From DASZFV01 sp035549075 (GTDB lineage Bacteria; Myxococcota_A; Polyangia; Fen-1088): a DNA stretch of 64,000 bases. Of the stretch, positions 43,439 to 52,618 are shown one piece after another. The position numbers were made by a program, and so were the translations under genes. The notes below the pieces were generated by a model. It saw nothing but the letters and a program-made list of their open reading frames with translations, was not told the origin of the DNA and ran no database searches. The stretch covers positions 15,264 to 79,263 of the forward strand of contig DASZRT010000042.1 in assembly GCA_035549075.1 (NCBI GenBank), read 5' to 3'. Numbering within the stretch: position 1 is the stretch's first letter; the number at the start of each line of letters is the position of its first letter.

Positions 43439-44109
43439 GTCGAGACGTAGCGCTCGACGACGGCCTCGGAGCCGCGCACCGAGGCCGCGTAGAAGCGCGC
43501 GCGCAGCGCCAGCTGCGCCGGCGCGTCGAGATCGCCCTCGGCCCGCAGCGCCCGTCGACGAAGCGCCGCCGCGCGCTCGGCGATGAGCGCCGTCGCCACC
43601 GAGAGGTTGAGGCTGGCCGTCATGCCCGCCATGGGGATGCTGAACGTGCGGTCGGCGGCGTCGATGGCCTCGGGCGTGAGGCCGGCGTGCTCGTTGCCGA
43701 CCAACACGGCGGCGGGCCGCGCGAAGTTGAGGTCCTCGACCGACGAGGCCGCGCCCGGCACGGCGGCGTAGATGACGAAGCCGTCGCGGCGCAGGCTGTC
43801 GACGGCGGCGTCGAGCGTCTTGTGGCGGACGACGTCGAGCCACTTCTCGCAGCCCTGGGTCACCGTCGACGAGAACTTGAACTTCTCGAGGTGCTCGATG
43901 ACCTCGACGCGCTGGATGCCGAAGGCCTCGGCGCTGCGCAGCACGGCGGCGCCGTTGTGGGGGTCGTGCAGGTTCTCGATGACGACGCGCAGGCCGGCGA
44001 GGCGCGCGGCGACGGCGGCGTCGATGCGCGCGCGCCGCTCGTCGAGCAAGAGCGGGGCCAGGGCGGCGCACATCGTGGCGGGGTCGTTGGACGCGAGGGT
44101 CTCGGGCAT
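43414..44109 (-). CDS. trmH: SpoU/TrmH-family RNA 2'-O-methyltransferase
   Basis: A 231-residue SPOUT methyltransferase. The trefoil-knot motifs are clear: NLHDPHNGAAVLRSAEAFGIQ (motif 1), AVLVGNEHAGLT (motif 2) and SIPMAGMTASLNLSVATAL (motif 3). TrmH methylates G18 of tRNAs and is the nearest match; an rRNA target cannot be excluded. The start ATG is at 44107-44109; longer upstream frames run into the next gene. It is divergent from the small exported protein gene. Confidence 0.9.
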   Translation of the reverse strand: MPETLASNDPATMCAALAPLLLDERRARIDAAVAARLAGLRVVIENLHDPHNGAAVLRSAEAFGIQRVEVIEHLEKFKFSSTVTQGCEKWLDVVRHKTLDAAVDSLRRDGFVIYAAVPGAASSVEDLNFARPAAVLVGNEHAGLTPEAIDAADRTFSIPMAGMTASLNLSVATALIAERAAALRRRALRAEGDLDAPAQLALRARFYAASVRGSEAVVERYVSTYRPADRG

Positions 44110-44176
44110 TTTTGGACGGCCGTAGTGTATTCGGAAACCGCGCGCGTGCCTCGTTCCTTGCATTAAACTCAGGCCA

Positions 44177-44521
44177 ATGAAGACGTTGCTGCTCGCCACC
44201 ACCCTCGCCCTCTCGGTCGTCACGCCCGTGGCCGCAAAGACACGGGCCACGAAAGTGGCGGCGCAAGAGGTCACGCTCAAGGGCACGCTCGGCTGCGGCA
44301 AGTGCTCGTTCCACGAGGCCAAGGCCTGCGAGAACGTCCTCAAGGTCAAGGTCGGCGACCAAGGGACCAAAGAAGAGAGCTACCTGCTGGCCGACAACGC
44401 CGTGAGCCGCGCCAACCACGAGAAGGTCTGCGGCCCCGCCTCGCCCGCGACTGTGACCGGCTCCGTCTCCGAAGAGCACGGTCGCAAGATCCTGACCGCC
44501 TCCGCGATCACGTTCGAGTAG
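44177..44521 (+). CDS. Small exported protein with Cys pairs (DUF6370-like)
   Basis: A 114-residue protein with a signal peptide (about residues 1-20, VAA-KT). The mature part has CGKC, a third Cys (KACENVL) and a fourth (EKVCGP), plus SYLLADNAV. This resembles the small secreted DUF6370-like family from planctomycetes as I remember it, of unknown function, possibly metal- or thiol-related. Convergent with the next gene, whose stop follows after three bases. Confidence 0.6.
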   Translation: MKTLLLATTLALSVVTPVAAKTRATKVAAQEVTLKGTLGCGKCSFHEAKACENVLKVKVGDQGTKEESYLLADNAVSRANHEKVCGPASPATVTGSVSEEHGRKILTASAITFE

Positions 44522-44524
44522 CGG

Positions 44525-46927
44525 TCAGTTCGGACGCGCGGCCTTCTTCGCCATGGCGTGCGGATGGCCGTGGGTAAAGAGGCGCCTCAGCTTGCGCGCC
44601 GACAAGACATCGCCGCCGCCGTCATCGTCCTGGTCGTCGAGATCGGGCGGCGGCTCAGCCTCGGGGCGCGTCGTGATCGTCTTGACCCAGTCGAGGCACT
44701 GCTTCTCGGTGAACGTCGCCTCGGTGCGATCGAACACGAGCGGCTGCGTCGACCACGCCGCGTACTCCTCGTCGGTGAGGCGCCCGCGCTGGTGGACGAT
44801 CGACAGGATGCGCCGCACGTACTTCTCCCACGGCGGGAACAGCGCGCCGTGGCAGTACTGGATGTAGCGCCGCTTCGGGCTCGGCAAGATCGACGAGAAG
44901 AACGCGCCCTCGACGGGGTTGAGCTCCGACGGCTTCTTCCCGAAGTAGTGGCGCGCCGCCGCGCCGATGCCATAGATGCGCGGGCCGAACTCGATGGCGT
45001 TGAAGTACAGCTCGAGGATGCGCTCTTTCGGGAGCTCTTGCTCGAGGTACCAGACGAGGAAGAGCTCCTGCAGCTTGCGCGACAGCGTCTTTTCTTGGCT
45101 GAGCAGGACGTTCTTCGTCATCTGCATCGTGATGGAGCTGGCGCCGAGGCGGAAGCCACCGCCCGCGAGGTTGCGTTTGAGCGCGCTCTTGAACTCCGAC
45201 GACACCCAGCCGTGGTGCTTGAAAAAGCCGTTGTCCTCGGTCGTCATGATCGAGTTGATGAGCGACGGCGAGATCTCGGCGTAAGGCGTGAAGTCGGGGT
45301 TCTCGGGGCCGACGACGACGTCGAGCGTCTCGGTCTGACCAGCGGCGCCGCCCGGCGGCAGCGGCACCTCGACGGGCACGACGATCGATTGATCGGCGGC
45401 GGCGAGCGCGGTGACGGCGTCGGGCGCCTTGACGACCTTGCAGCCATCGATGCCGACCTTGCCGCGCAGATCGAGCGCCGAGAGATCCGCGAAGTCGGCC
45501 TGCAGCCCGACGTCGGCCTGGAAGTAACCCTGCAGCACGAACCCGTCGAGCTTGGGCGCGAGCGCGGGCGGCACGCTCGCGAGCATCTTCGCGCACGGCA
45601 CGCGCGGGATCGTGAACGCGAGATCGATCTTCGGGACGAAGGACAGTTTGCGTCCGTTGCCGAACTTGTAGCTGCCGCGCGGCAGCTCGATCGTGCCCGA
45701 GATGCGGCCCACGAGGTCGCGCACGCGCGCCTCGAGCTTCGCGAGCTCGAGCTTGCGCTCGGCGAGCGAGACGCGCCCGCGCAGCGTGAGGCCGAGCGAC
45801 ACGTTCTCGACGGGATCGGCCGCGAGCGCGTCGTGGTGGAGCGACACGCCCACGGCGTCGAGATCGCCGCTGACGTCGACGGCGCCGTTCGCCCACGCGA
45901 GATCGAGCGAGGCGTCGAGCGTCGTGTTCTCCGGCTTGAGCACCGAGGCGGGCAAGACGTCGGCGATCTTGTCGAGCGAGAACTGCTCGGCGCGCAGCGC
46001 GAGCGCGCCCTTGGTGCCGCTGGGATCGGCGTGGCCCTTCGCCGTCCACAGCGTCTCGCGCGCGCCGCCGTAGCTGCCGTGCAGATCGATCTCGATCTCG
46101 CTCGCGGGCGCGGCGCCCTCGGCGCGCGGCGGCGGCGCGATCACGCCGGCGATGCCCGTGAGCGAGAGCGTCGGCAACGGCGTCGCCGAGCCGCCCGTGA
46201 CGTGCAGGCCCGGCGCGCCCGTGGGCCGCAGGCCCGCGAGCGGCGCCTCGACGCGCAGCTCGTCGGCGCCGAAGCGCGGGCCGGTTTCGTCGCCGCCGAC
46301 GGCCAGCAGGCCGCTCACGCCGCGCGCGCGCAGCGCGAGGTGATCGTCGGGCTTCACCTCGCCGTCGAGGTTGGCGATCGTGACGCCGAGGCCGCTCGTA
46401 CGATCGTGCACCTCGAGCCGCGCGTTCTCGAAGATTACACCAGGCAACGACGATGAACGGTGCTCGCCACCGGCGCTGCTCGCCTTGCCGCCGCGCAGGC
46501 GCTCGAGGATCGACGTGACGTTGTCGTCGCTGCCGCCGTGCACGGCGTAGAGCCGCGCGCCCGAAACGCGCACGGCGCTGCGACCGCCGAACGCGACGCC
46601 CATCGGCACCTCGACGCGCTCGACGGACAGCAGCTCGGGCCCGCTCGTCCCGTCGACGCGGATGCCCGAGAGCGTGACGTGACCCAAGCCGGCGCGACCG
46701 CGCGCGACGCCGACCGTGCGCCCGAGCCGCGCCGTCGCACGCGACGCGAAGGTGCGCGCCGCGAACGTGCCCACGGCCCAGGGGTACGCCGCCGCCGCGA
46801 GGACGAACGCGCCGCCCGCCGCCGCGAGCCGCCGGTGGCCGCGCACCCAGGCGGCCGCACGCGCGGGGACAGCTCGGGGGGACGACGCGGACGACGGCGG
46901 CACGGGAACCCGCCGAGTGTACCTCAA
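44525..46927 (-). CDS. AsmA-like domain fused to GT51 peptidoglycan glycosyltransferase
   Basis: An 800-residue protein. Residues about 30-55 form one transmembrane helix; residues about 60-540 are a beta-rich domain like AsmA/DUF748/TamB proteins that bridge membranes. The C-terminal part is a monofunctional GT51 glycosyltransferase: E564 in MTTEDNGFFKHHG is the catalytic glutamate, SITMQMTKNVLLS and LELYFNAIEFG follow. No transpeptidase domain is present. The start is uncertain: TTG at 46925-46927, or GTG at 46903, both without a clear ribosome site. I know of MtgA-type enzymes but not with this N-terminal extension as a common arrangement. Confidence 0.82.
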   Translation of the reverse strand: MRYTRRVPVPPSSASSPRAVPARAAAWVRGHRRLAAAGGAFVLAAAAYPWAVGTFAARTFASRATARLGRTVGVARGRAGLGHVTLSGIRVDGTSGPELLSVERVEVPMGVAFGGRSAVRVSGARLYAVHGGSDDNVTSILERLRGGKASSAGGEHRSSSLPGVIFENARLEVHDRTSGLGVTIANLDGEVKPDDHLALRARGVSGLLAVGGDETGPRFGADELRVEAPLAGLRPTGAPGLHVTGGSATPLPTLSLTGIAGVIAPPPRAEGAAPASEIEIDLHGSYGGARETLWTAKGHADPSGTKGALALRAEQFSLDKIADVLPASVLKPENTTLDASLDLAWANGAVDVSGDLDAVGVSLHHDALAADPVENVSLGLTLRGRVSLAERKLELAKLEARVRDLVGRISGTIELPRGSYKFGNGRKLSFVPKIDLAFTIPRVPCAKMLASVPPALAPKLDGFVLQGYFQADVGLQADFADLSALDLRGKVGIDGCKVVKAPDAVTALAAADQSIVVPVEVPLPPGGAAGQTETLDVVVGPENPDFTPYAEISPSLINSIMTTEDNGFFKHHGWVSSEFKSALKRNLAGGGFRLGASSITMQMTKNVLLSQEKTLSRKLQELFLVWYLEQELPKERILELYFNAIEFGPRIYGIGAAARHYFGKKPSELNPVEGAFFSSILPSPKRRYIQYCHGALFPPWEKYVRRILSIVHQRGRLTDEEYAAWSTQPLVFDRTEATFTEKQCLDWVKTITTRPEAEPPPDLDDQDDDGGGDVLSARKLRRLFTHGHPHAMAKKAARPN

Positions 46928-46976
46928 AGCGCGTCGGTCCCCGGCGCGCGCGGCCTCGGGCGCAAACCCGAGGGAG

Positions 46977-47627
46977 CTAGGCGGCCAACGCGCCCTGCAC
47001 CACGACCGGTTCCAGCTCGGCCTGCAAGCGATGACGGGCGTGGTGCAGGCGCGACATCACCGTGCCGACGGGGCAACGCACGAGGCGCGCGAGGTCGCGG
47101 TACGACTCGCCGTCGAACTCGCGCCGCACGAGGATCTCGCGGTGCGCGGGCGTGAGCTTCGCGAGCGCGACGTGCACGACGGCGTTCGCCTCGTGGCGCT
47201 GCACGACCCGCTCGGGCGTCTGCTCGTCGGCGTTGTCGATGGGCGTGAGATCGCGCTCGTCGTCGTCGACGAGCTGATCGACGCGCGACTGGCGGCGACG
47301 CAGGCGATCGAGCGCGGCGTTGACGACGATCCGGTGCAGCCAGGTCGAGAACGCCGAGCGCCCCTCGAACCGCTTCAGCGAGCGGTAGACCTTGATGAGC
47401 GCGTCCTGCACGACGTCCTCCGCCTCGTCGCGATCACGCACGACCCGGTACGCGACGGCCAGCAACCGCGGGCGCGCCTCTCGAAGCAGCCGGTCGAGCG
47501 CGGCTCGGTCGCCCCGGCGCGCCGCCGCGACCAGGTCGTCGGTCACGTGGAGCGATTGTGCCTCGGCGAGCTGAGGCGCTTTGGTATCCGCAAACCCGGT
47601 GGCGTCGGTGCTGGTGAGGTTTTCCAT
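46977..47627 (-). CDS. ECF-type sigma factor (RpoE-like)
   Basis: A 216-residue sigma-70 family protein. Region 2 has LVAAARRGDRAALDRLLREA, DEAEDVVQDALIKVYRSLKRF and STWLHRIVVNAALDRLRRRQ; region 4 has LTPAHREILVRREFDGESYRDLARLV and CPVGTVMSRLHHARHRL. This is the RpoE/SigW pattern. No anti-sigma factor gene lies beside it: upstream is a divergent DUF4175 gene. Its N-terminus has 35 extra residues. Confidence 0.92.
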   Translation of the reverse strand: MENLTSTDATGFADTKAPQLAEAQSLHVTDDLVAAARRGDRAALDRLLREARPRLLAVAYRVVRDRDEAEDVVQDALIKVYRSLKRFEGRSAFSTWLHRIVVNAALDRLRRRQSRVDQLVDDDERDLTPIDNADEQTPERVVQRHEANAVVHVALAKLTPAHREILVRREFDGESYRDLARLVRCPVGTVMSRLHHARHRLQAELEPVVVQGALAA

Positions 47628-47790
47628 GGCTGCCTCGGGTGAATTGCAACCGCGATACCGAAAGTCGCCCGCGCGAATCGCGGGGTTGGGGACCGCCGCC
47701 TGGTCGCCCCGGTCACACCCACATCCCGCGACACTGTCGCCATCCCATGCTCACGGCGGCATCTGGGCTATCCTCGCCACACCCGTCGCG

Positions 47791-50700
47791 ATGTCCGAGA
47801 ACGAGCGCATTCGAGCCTTTCTGGGCGCCCTGCGCCGCCGCCTTCTTCTAAAGGCGGCGGTCGAGACGGCGGGCTTCGGCGCGGCGGTGGCGGCGATCGC
47901 GCTGCTCGCGCTGGCGGCGATCGCGGCCTCGATCGGGCCCGCGGGGTTTTGGCCGCCGCTCACGGCGATCGCGCTCGCGGTGTTGCTGCTGGCCGCGCTC
48001 GGCGCCGGCGTCGCTCGACCCGCTCGCGCGCTGCGTGACGATCGCGCGGCGGCGCGGCGCGCGGGCGCGATCGTGCCCGCGCTCGCGAGCGATCTGCTCT
48101 CGGCGATCGAGCTTCAGCCCAACGGGATCGAGGCGGCCGAGGCGGGCGACGTCTCGCCGTCGCTCGTGCGCGCGTTTCACGCCGACGTCGCGCGCGCCGT
48201 CGAGCCGCTCGACCCGCGGCGCCTCGTGCCCTTGCGGCCGGCGACGCTCGCGATCTGGGCGTCGGTCGTCGCCGCGGGCGCGCTGATCGCGGGCGTCGTC
48301 CTGTCGCCGGGGCTCGCGCTCGGGCTGCGCACGCTCGTGCACCGGCCGTCGCTCTTCGAGGGCGCGGCCGTGTCGCCGACGCCGCTCGTGGGCGACGTGC
48401 GCGTGACCTACACGTACCCGGCGTACACGGGCCTGCCACCGCGCACGGTCGACGGTTCGACGGGCGATCTCGTCGCCGTCAAAGGCGCGCGCGTGCGGCT
48501 CGAGGCGCGCGTGCTGCGCTCGGCGCGCCACGCGCTGCTGTTGCTGGGCGACGCGGGCGAGCGAGAGGTGCCGGCGACGCTCGCCAACGGCATCCTCACG
48601 GCCGAGCTCGCGCTCGACGACAGCGGCACCTACCGCGTGTGGCTGCAGCCGACGTTCGGGCGCGCCGTCCGCGAGGGCGCGGGCCACCGCCTCTCGGCCG
48701 AGGCGGACGCCGCCCCGCGCGTCGAGATCCAAGGGCCCGCCGACGCCCTCGAGCTCGAGACGCCGCGGCCCATCGAGGTCGGCTACACGGCGAGCGACGA
48801 CTACGGCCTCGGACGCGTCGAGCTCGTGTTCCGCGTGGGCGCGGGGCCCGAGCAGCGAATCCCGCTGCGTGACGCGGGCGGCGCGCGCTCGGCGCAAGGA
48901 CGCACGCTGTGGGATCCGTCGACGGCCGGTCCCGTGGCGGGCGAGCGCATCGGCTACCGCATCGAGGCGCGCGATCGCGACGACGTCACGGGGCCGAAGG
49001 TCGGCTCGTCGCGGACGCTCACCGTCGTCATCCGCAACCCACGCGAATCGATCGAGGACCGCCTCGAACGCCAGCGCGACATGCTCGAGAAGCTGCTCGG
49101 CGACCTCGCCGACCGCGTCGAGCTCGCGCCCGACGGGCACACGCGCGCGACAGATGGTGCGACCGACGCGACGCTCACGCGCATCGGCTCGTGGGCGCGG
49201 CTGCACGAGGTCGAAGAAGCACACCTCGCGCTGCTGGGCCGATTGCTCGACGACGATCGCCGCGAGGGCGCGCTCGGCAAGCCGCTGCGCGCCGCGCTCG
49301 CGGGCGTCGCCGATCGCCTCGAGCACGTGCTGAAGGACGAGACGCAGGCGCTGATCGCCGCGCGCGGCAAGCCGACGCCCGCGGCCGCCGACAAGCTCGA
49401 CAGGCTGGCCGTAAGCCACGTCGCCGAGCTGGAGCGCGACGTGCTGCTGCTCGACGATCTCGTGGGCCGCCAGCGCCTCGAGGATCTGTCGAACCTCGGC
49501 AAAGAGCTGACCGACGCGCACCAGCGGCTGCAAGATCTGCTGAACCGCTACAAGGCGACGAAGGACGAGAACCTGCGGCGGCAGCTCGAGCGAGAGGCGC
49601 GTGAGCTGCGCGCGCGCATCGGCGATCTCGCGCAGCAGATCGCGACGCTCAAGCAGCGCAACGACGTCCCCGAGGAGTGGCGGAACATGCCCGACCTCAA
49701 GCAGCTCGCCGAGCGCGCGCGCAAGCTGGACGACATGCTCGAGCGCGGCGACACAGGCGATCTCTCGAAGGCGCTCGATCAGCTGGGCGACGACCTGCGG
49801 AATTTGCGGCAGATGCTCGATGACAACCTCGACGGCTTCGGCGGCGAGCGCTTCCCTCAGGAAAACCGCGCCGTCGCCGACCTCATGAAGAAGGTCGGCG
49901 ACCTCGAGGGCGACGAGCGCGGGCTGGAAAAAGAGACGCAAGCGCTGGCCGAGAAGCAGGAGGCCGAGACGCAGAAGCGCATGCGCGGGCAGATCGAGGA
50001 CGTGCTCAAACGCGAGAACGAGAAGCTCGACAAGCTCAAGCAGCGCCTGGGCGGCGTCGACCCCGGCGATCCAGAGAGCGCGCTCGGCGAAGAGGTCGAG
50101 CGCGCGCGGGAGAGCGCCAAGCAGATCTCGCGGCTGCTCGGCGAACACGACCTCGCCGAGGCGAAGGAGGAAGCGGGCCGCGCCGCGGGGGCGCTCGACC
50201 GCGCCGCCGACCACGCGCAAGAGGCCGCCGAAAATGAGCCGCGGCGAGGCAAGAAGCGCGCGAGCGAGACGGAGCGCGCCGAGAAGAACGCCGAGGCGAT
50301 CGGCGAGGCGCGCGGCCTGGCGCAGGAGATCTCCGAGGATCTCGACAAGCTGCTCCCGCGTCCGTCGGAGACGATGTCGCCCGCCGAGCGCGAGCAGGCG
50401 CGCCAGCAAGGCGATCAGCAAGGCTCGATCGGCGATCGCACCGACGAGACGGCGTCGGAGGCGGCGCACAAGCTGGGCAAGATGCCGGGGCTCGAGAAGG
50501 CCGAGGGCCAGCTGCGCGACGCCGCGAAGCGCATGCGGCAAGCGTCGGAGATGCTCAAGCGGAGCGAATCGAAGTCGGCCGCCGTGGCTGAGCGCGACGC
50601 CGCCGACCGCTTGGGCAAGCTGCGCGACTCGATGCAGGAGCGCTCGATGAGCGGCGGCAAGGCCAAGCACGATCCCGTGCGCATCCCCGGCGCCGACGAA

Positions 50701-50811
50701 TCGGCGGCGCCGCGCGCGTGGCGGCAGGAGCTGCTCGACGCCATGAAAGAGAAGGCGCCGGAGCGCTTCCGCGACGACGTGCGCCGCTACTACGAGGAGC
50801 TGGTCAAGTGA
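47791..50811 (+). CDS. Large membrane-anchored coiled-coil protein (DUF4175-like)
   Basis: A 1006-residue protein. Two transmembrane helices near residues 20-70 (AAVAAIALLALAAIAA, LTAIALAVLLLAALGAGV), a beta-rich periplasmic part (about 170-410, SPTPLVGDVRVTYTYPAYTG) and a long coiled-coil half (about 420-960) full of Glu, Arg, Lys, Asp and Leu heptads (RELRARIGDLAQQIATLKQR). It matches the DUF4175 pattern, which in many proteobacteria occurs beside MoxR/DUF58/BatA genes; a MoxR cluster is 8.4 kb downstream in the same direction. GTGA overlap with the next gene. Function unknown. Confidence 0.78.
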   Translation: MSENERIRAFLGALRRRLLLKAAVETAGFGAAVAAIALLALAAIAASIGPAGFWPPLTAIALAVLLLAALGAGVARPARALRDDRAAARRAGAIVPALASDLLSAIELQPNGIEAAEAGDVSPSLVRAFHADVARAVEPLDPRRLVPLRPATLAIWASVVAAGALIAGVVLSPGLALGLRTLVHRPSLFEGAAVSPTPLVGDVRVTYTYPAYTGLPPRTVDGSTGDLVAVKGARVRLEARVLRSARHALLLLGDAGEREVPATLANGILTAELALDDSGTYRVWLQPTFGRAVREGAGHRLSAEADAAPRVEIQGPADALELETPRPIEVGYTASDDYGLGRVELVFRVGAGPEQRIPLRDAGGARSAQGRTLWDPSTAGPVAGERIGYRIEARDRDDVTGPKVGSSRTLTVVIRNPRESIEDRLERQRDMLEKLLGDLADRVELAPDGHTRATDGATDATLTRIGSWARLHEVEEAHLALLGRLLDDDRREGALGKPLRAALAGVADRLEHVLKDETQALIAARGKPTPAAADKLDRLAVSHVAELERDVLLLDDLVGRQRLEDLSNLGKELTDAHQRLQDLLNRYKATKDENLRRQLEREARELRARIGDLAQQIATLKQRNDVPEEWRNMPDLKQLAERARKLDDMLERGDTGDLSKALDQLGDDLRNLRQMLDDNLDGFGGERFPQENRAVADLMKKVGDLEGDERGLEKETQALAEKQEAETQKRMRGQIEDVLKRENEKLDKLKQRLGGVDPGDPESALGEEVERARESAKQISRLLGEHDLAEAKEEAGRAAGALDRAADHAQEAAENEPRRGKKRASETERAEKNAEAIGEARGLAQEISEDLDKLLPRPSETMSPAEREQARQQGDQQGSIGDRTDETASEAAHKLGKMPGLEKAEGQLRDAAKRMRQASEMLKRSESKSAAVAERDAADRLGKLRDSMQERSMSGGKAKHDPVRIPGADESAAPRAWRQELLDAMKEKAPERFRDDVRRYYEELVK

Positions 50812-52490
50812 AGCGCGCGCTGCTCGCGCTGGTCCTCACGGCGGGCCTGACGGCGCGAGCGCCCGCGAGCCCGGCGACGTCGTCGAACGCGGCTTCGCCC
50901 GAGGAGATCATGAGCGCGGCCGCCGAGGCCGAGAAGATGCTCGACGAGTGGCGGTTCACGGCGGGCCGCGCGCGCGTCGCCGACCTCATGCGCGTCGCAC
51001 CGGGCGCGCCGCAGACGCTGTATCTGGAGGGCTACGAGCACTTCCTCGAGGGCGACTACGCCGACGCCGTGCACGAGCTCGAACGCTCGCTGTCGGTCGG
51101 CGCCAACGGGCCCGGCACCATCAACACGCGCGAGCTCCACACGCTGGCCGTCGCCGCGCGCGACGCCGTCGACGGCCACAAGGAAGAGCGTTCGGGGCAC
51201 TTCATCATCCGCGCGCCCGCCGTCGACGCCGTGCTCCTGCCCTACGCGCGCGACGCGCTCGAAGCCTCGTACCGCGCGCTGCACGAGGATCTCGGCTTCG
51301 AGAGCGAGTTGCCCGTGCGCGTCGAGTTCTACAAGAGCCCGAGCGACCTCGCGGCCGTGTCGTCGCTGTCGGAGGCCGAGGTCGCGCGCACGGGGACGAT
51401 CGCGCTGTGCAAGTGGGGACGCCTCATGGTGACGTCGCCGCGCGCGCTCGCGACCGGCTACCCGTGGCTCGACACGATCAACCACGAGTTCGTGCACTAC
51501 GCGGTCTCGCAGATCACGCACGACCGCGCGCCCGTGTGGCTGCAGGAGGGCCTCGCGAAGTTCCTCGAGCGGCGCTGGCGCGAGCCCGCGGGCGGCCGCA
51601 TCCCGCCCGCGATGGAGACGCTGCTGGCGAAGGCGCTGCGCACGGGCAAGCTCATCTCGTTCGAGGCGATGCACCCGTCGATGGCGAAGCTGCCTTCGGC
51701 CGAGGACGCGACGCTGGCCTTCGCCGAGGTCGCGAACGCCGTCGCGCACCTGCACGCCGTCGCGGGCATGGCGGGCCTGCGCGCCGCGCTCGCGCGCGTG
51801 GCCGACGGGGACGACGCGCGCGAGGCCGTGGCGGCGGCGGCGGGCGTGACGTGGCCCGAGTTCGAGCGCGGATGGCGCGCCTTCATGGCGGCGCAGAAGT
51901 ACCAGGCTTTCCCCGCGATCGACCTGCCGACGACGCACATCCGCAAGGCGGGCGCGATCGCGTCGCAGCGCAAGCCGAGCGAGGACGAGGCGCTGTCGCC
52001 GTCGGCGAAGATGGCGCCGCCGTTCCGCTACCTGCGCCTCGGCAACATGCTGCTCAAGCGGGCGCGGCCGCGCGCCGCCGTGCTCGAGTACGAAAAGGGC
52101 GCGAAGGCGGCGGCCGGCAAGCGCGGCGGCGACGCGGGCGCCGTGGCGTGGCTCTTCCCCGTGAAGCTCGGGCGCACGTACCTGCAGCTGGGGGAGCCCG
52201 ATCGCGCGCTGGCCGCCGTCGAGCCCGTCAAGGCGATCTACCCGGACCTGCCGTGGCCGCTCGTCATCGCGAGCTCGGCGTACCTCGCGAAGGGCGCGCT
52301 GCCCGAGGCGATCGCGGCGGCCCGCGAGGCCATCGGCAACAACCCGTTCGATCCGGAGGCGCACTGCACGCTGGCCGACGCGTTCGAGAAGGCGGCGGCG
52401 GCCGGCCAGGGCACGCGCGCGCCGGCCGACGTCGTCGCGCGCGAGCGTCAGTTCTGCAGGGAGCTCGCCGTCCAGGGAGACGGAGACTGA
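50808..52490 (+). CDS. Exported peptidase-MA-family protein with TPR-like repeats
   Basis: A 560-residue protein with a short signal (ALLALVLTAGLTA). The metal-binding motif HEFVH (H226, E227, H230; nucleophilic water activator E227) and the third ligand E247 (WLQEGLAKF) make a gluzincin zinc peptidase of the MA-like family. N-terminal (about 30-170) and C-terminal parts (about 400-540) are TPR-like (RLGNMLLKRARPRAAVLEYEKG, GEPDRALAAVEPVKAIYP). The substrate is unknown. It overlaps the DUF4175 stop by four bases, so both proteins are translated together and probably work in the envelope. Confidence 0.82.
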   Translation: MKRALLALVLTAGLTARAPASPATSSNAASPEEIMSAAAEAEKMLDEWRFTAGRARVADLMRVAPGAPQTLYLEGYEHFLEGDYADAVHELERSLSVGANGPGTINTRELHTLAVAARDAVDGHKEERSGHFIIRAPAVDAVLLPYARDALEASYRALHEDLGFESELPVRVEFYKSPSDLAAVSSLSEAEVARTGTIALCKWGRLMVTSPRALATGYPWLDTINHEFVHYAVSQITHDRAPVWLQEGLAKFLERRWREPAGGRIPPAMETLLAKALRTGKLISFEAMHPSMAKLPSAEDATLAFAEVANAVAHLHAVAGMAGLRAALARVADGDDAREAVAAAAGVTWPEFERGWRAFMAAQKYQAFPAIDLPTTHIRKAGAIASQRKPSEDEALSPSAKMAPPFRYLRLGNMLLKRARPRAAVLEYEKGAKAAAGKRGGDAGAVAWLFPVKLGRTYLQLGEPDRALAAVEPVKAIYPDLPWPLVIASSAYLAKGALPEAIAAAREAIGNNPFDPEAHCTLADAFEKAAAAGQGTRAPADVVARERQFCRELAVQGDGD

Positions 52491-52530
52491 CCGACCCTGC
52501 CTGCCATCCGGGCCGCCGCGACCCGGACCG

Positions 52531-52559
52531 TTGACACGGCAACAGTCTGATAGGACGAT
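52531..52559 (+). promoter_or_regulatory. Possible sigma-70-like promoter before the stressosome operon
   Basis: TTGACA (52531-52536) is a perfect -35 hexamer; GACGAT follows at 17 bases (52554-52559) as a poor -10. The operon start is 60 bases further on. An overlapping sigma-54-like TGGCAC site at 52577 lacks the invariant GC of its -12 box, so it is less convincing. Confidence 0.4.
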
Positions 52560-52618
52560 GTCGGCGCTGCCGTTCTTGGCACATCCGTTGGGGGGGATGT
52601 GACAGCGAGGATCTGCCG

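Noticed and set aside
44147..44162. TGCCTCGTTCCTTGCA as a sigma-54 promoter for the small exported protein
   Set aside because: The -12 box is good but the -24 box has GC in place of the invariant GG.
52577..52592. TGGCACATCCGTTGGG resembling a sigma-54 promoter before rsbR
   Set aside because: The invariant GC of the -12 box is GG here, so it is unlikely to work; a TTGACA site upstream is more plausible but also weak.
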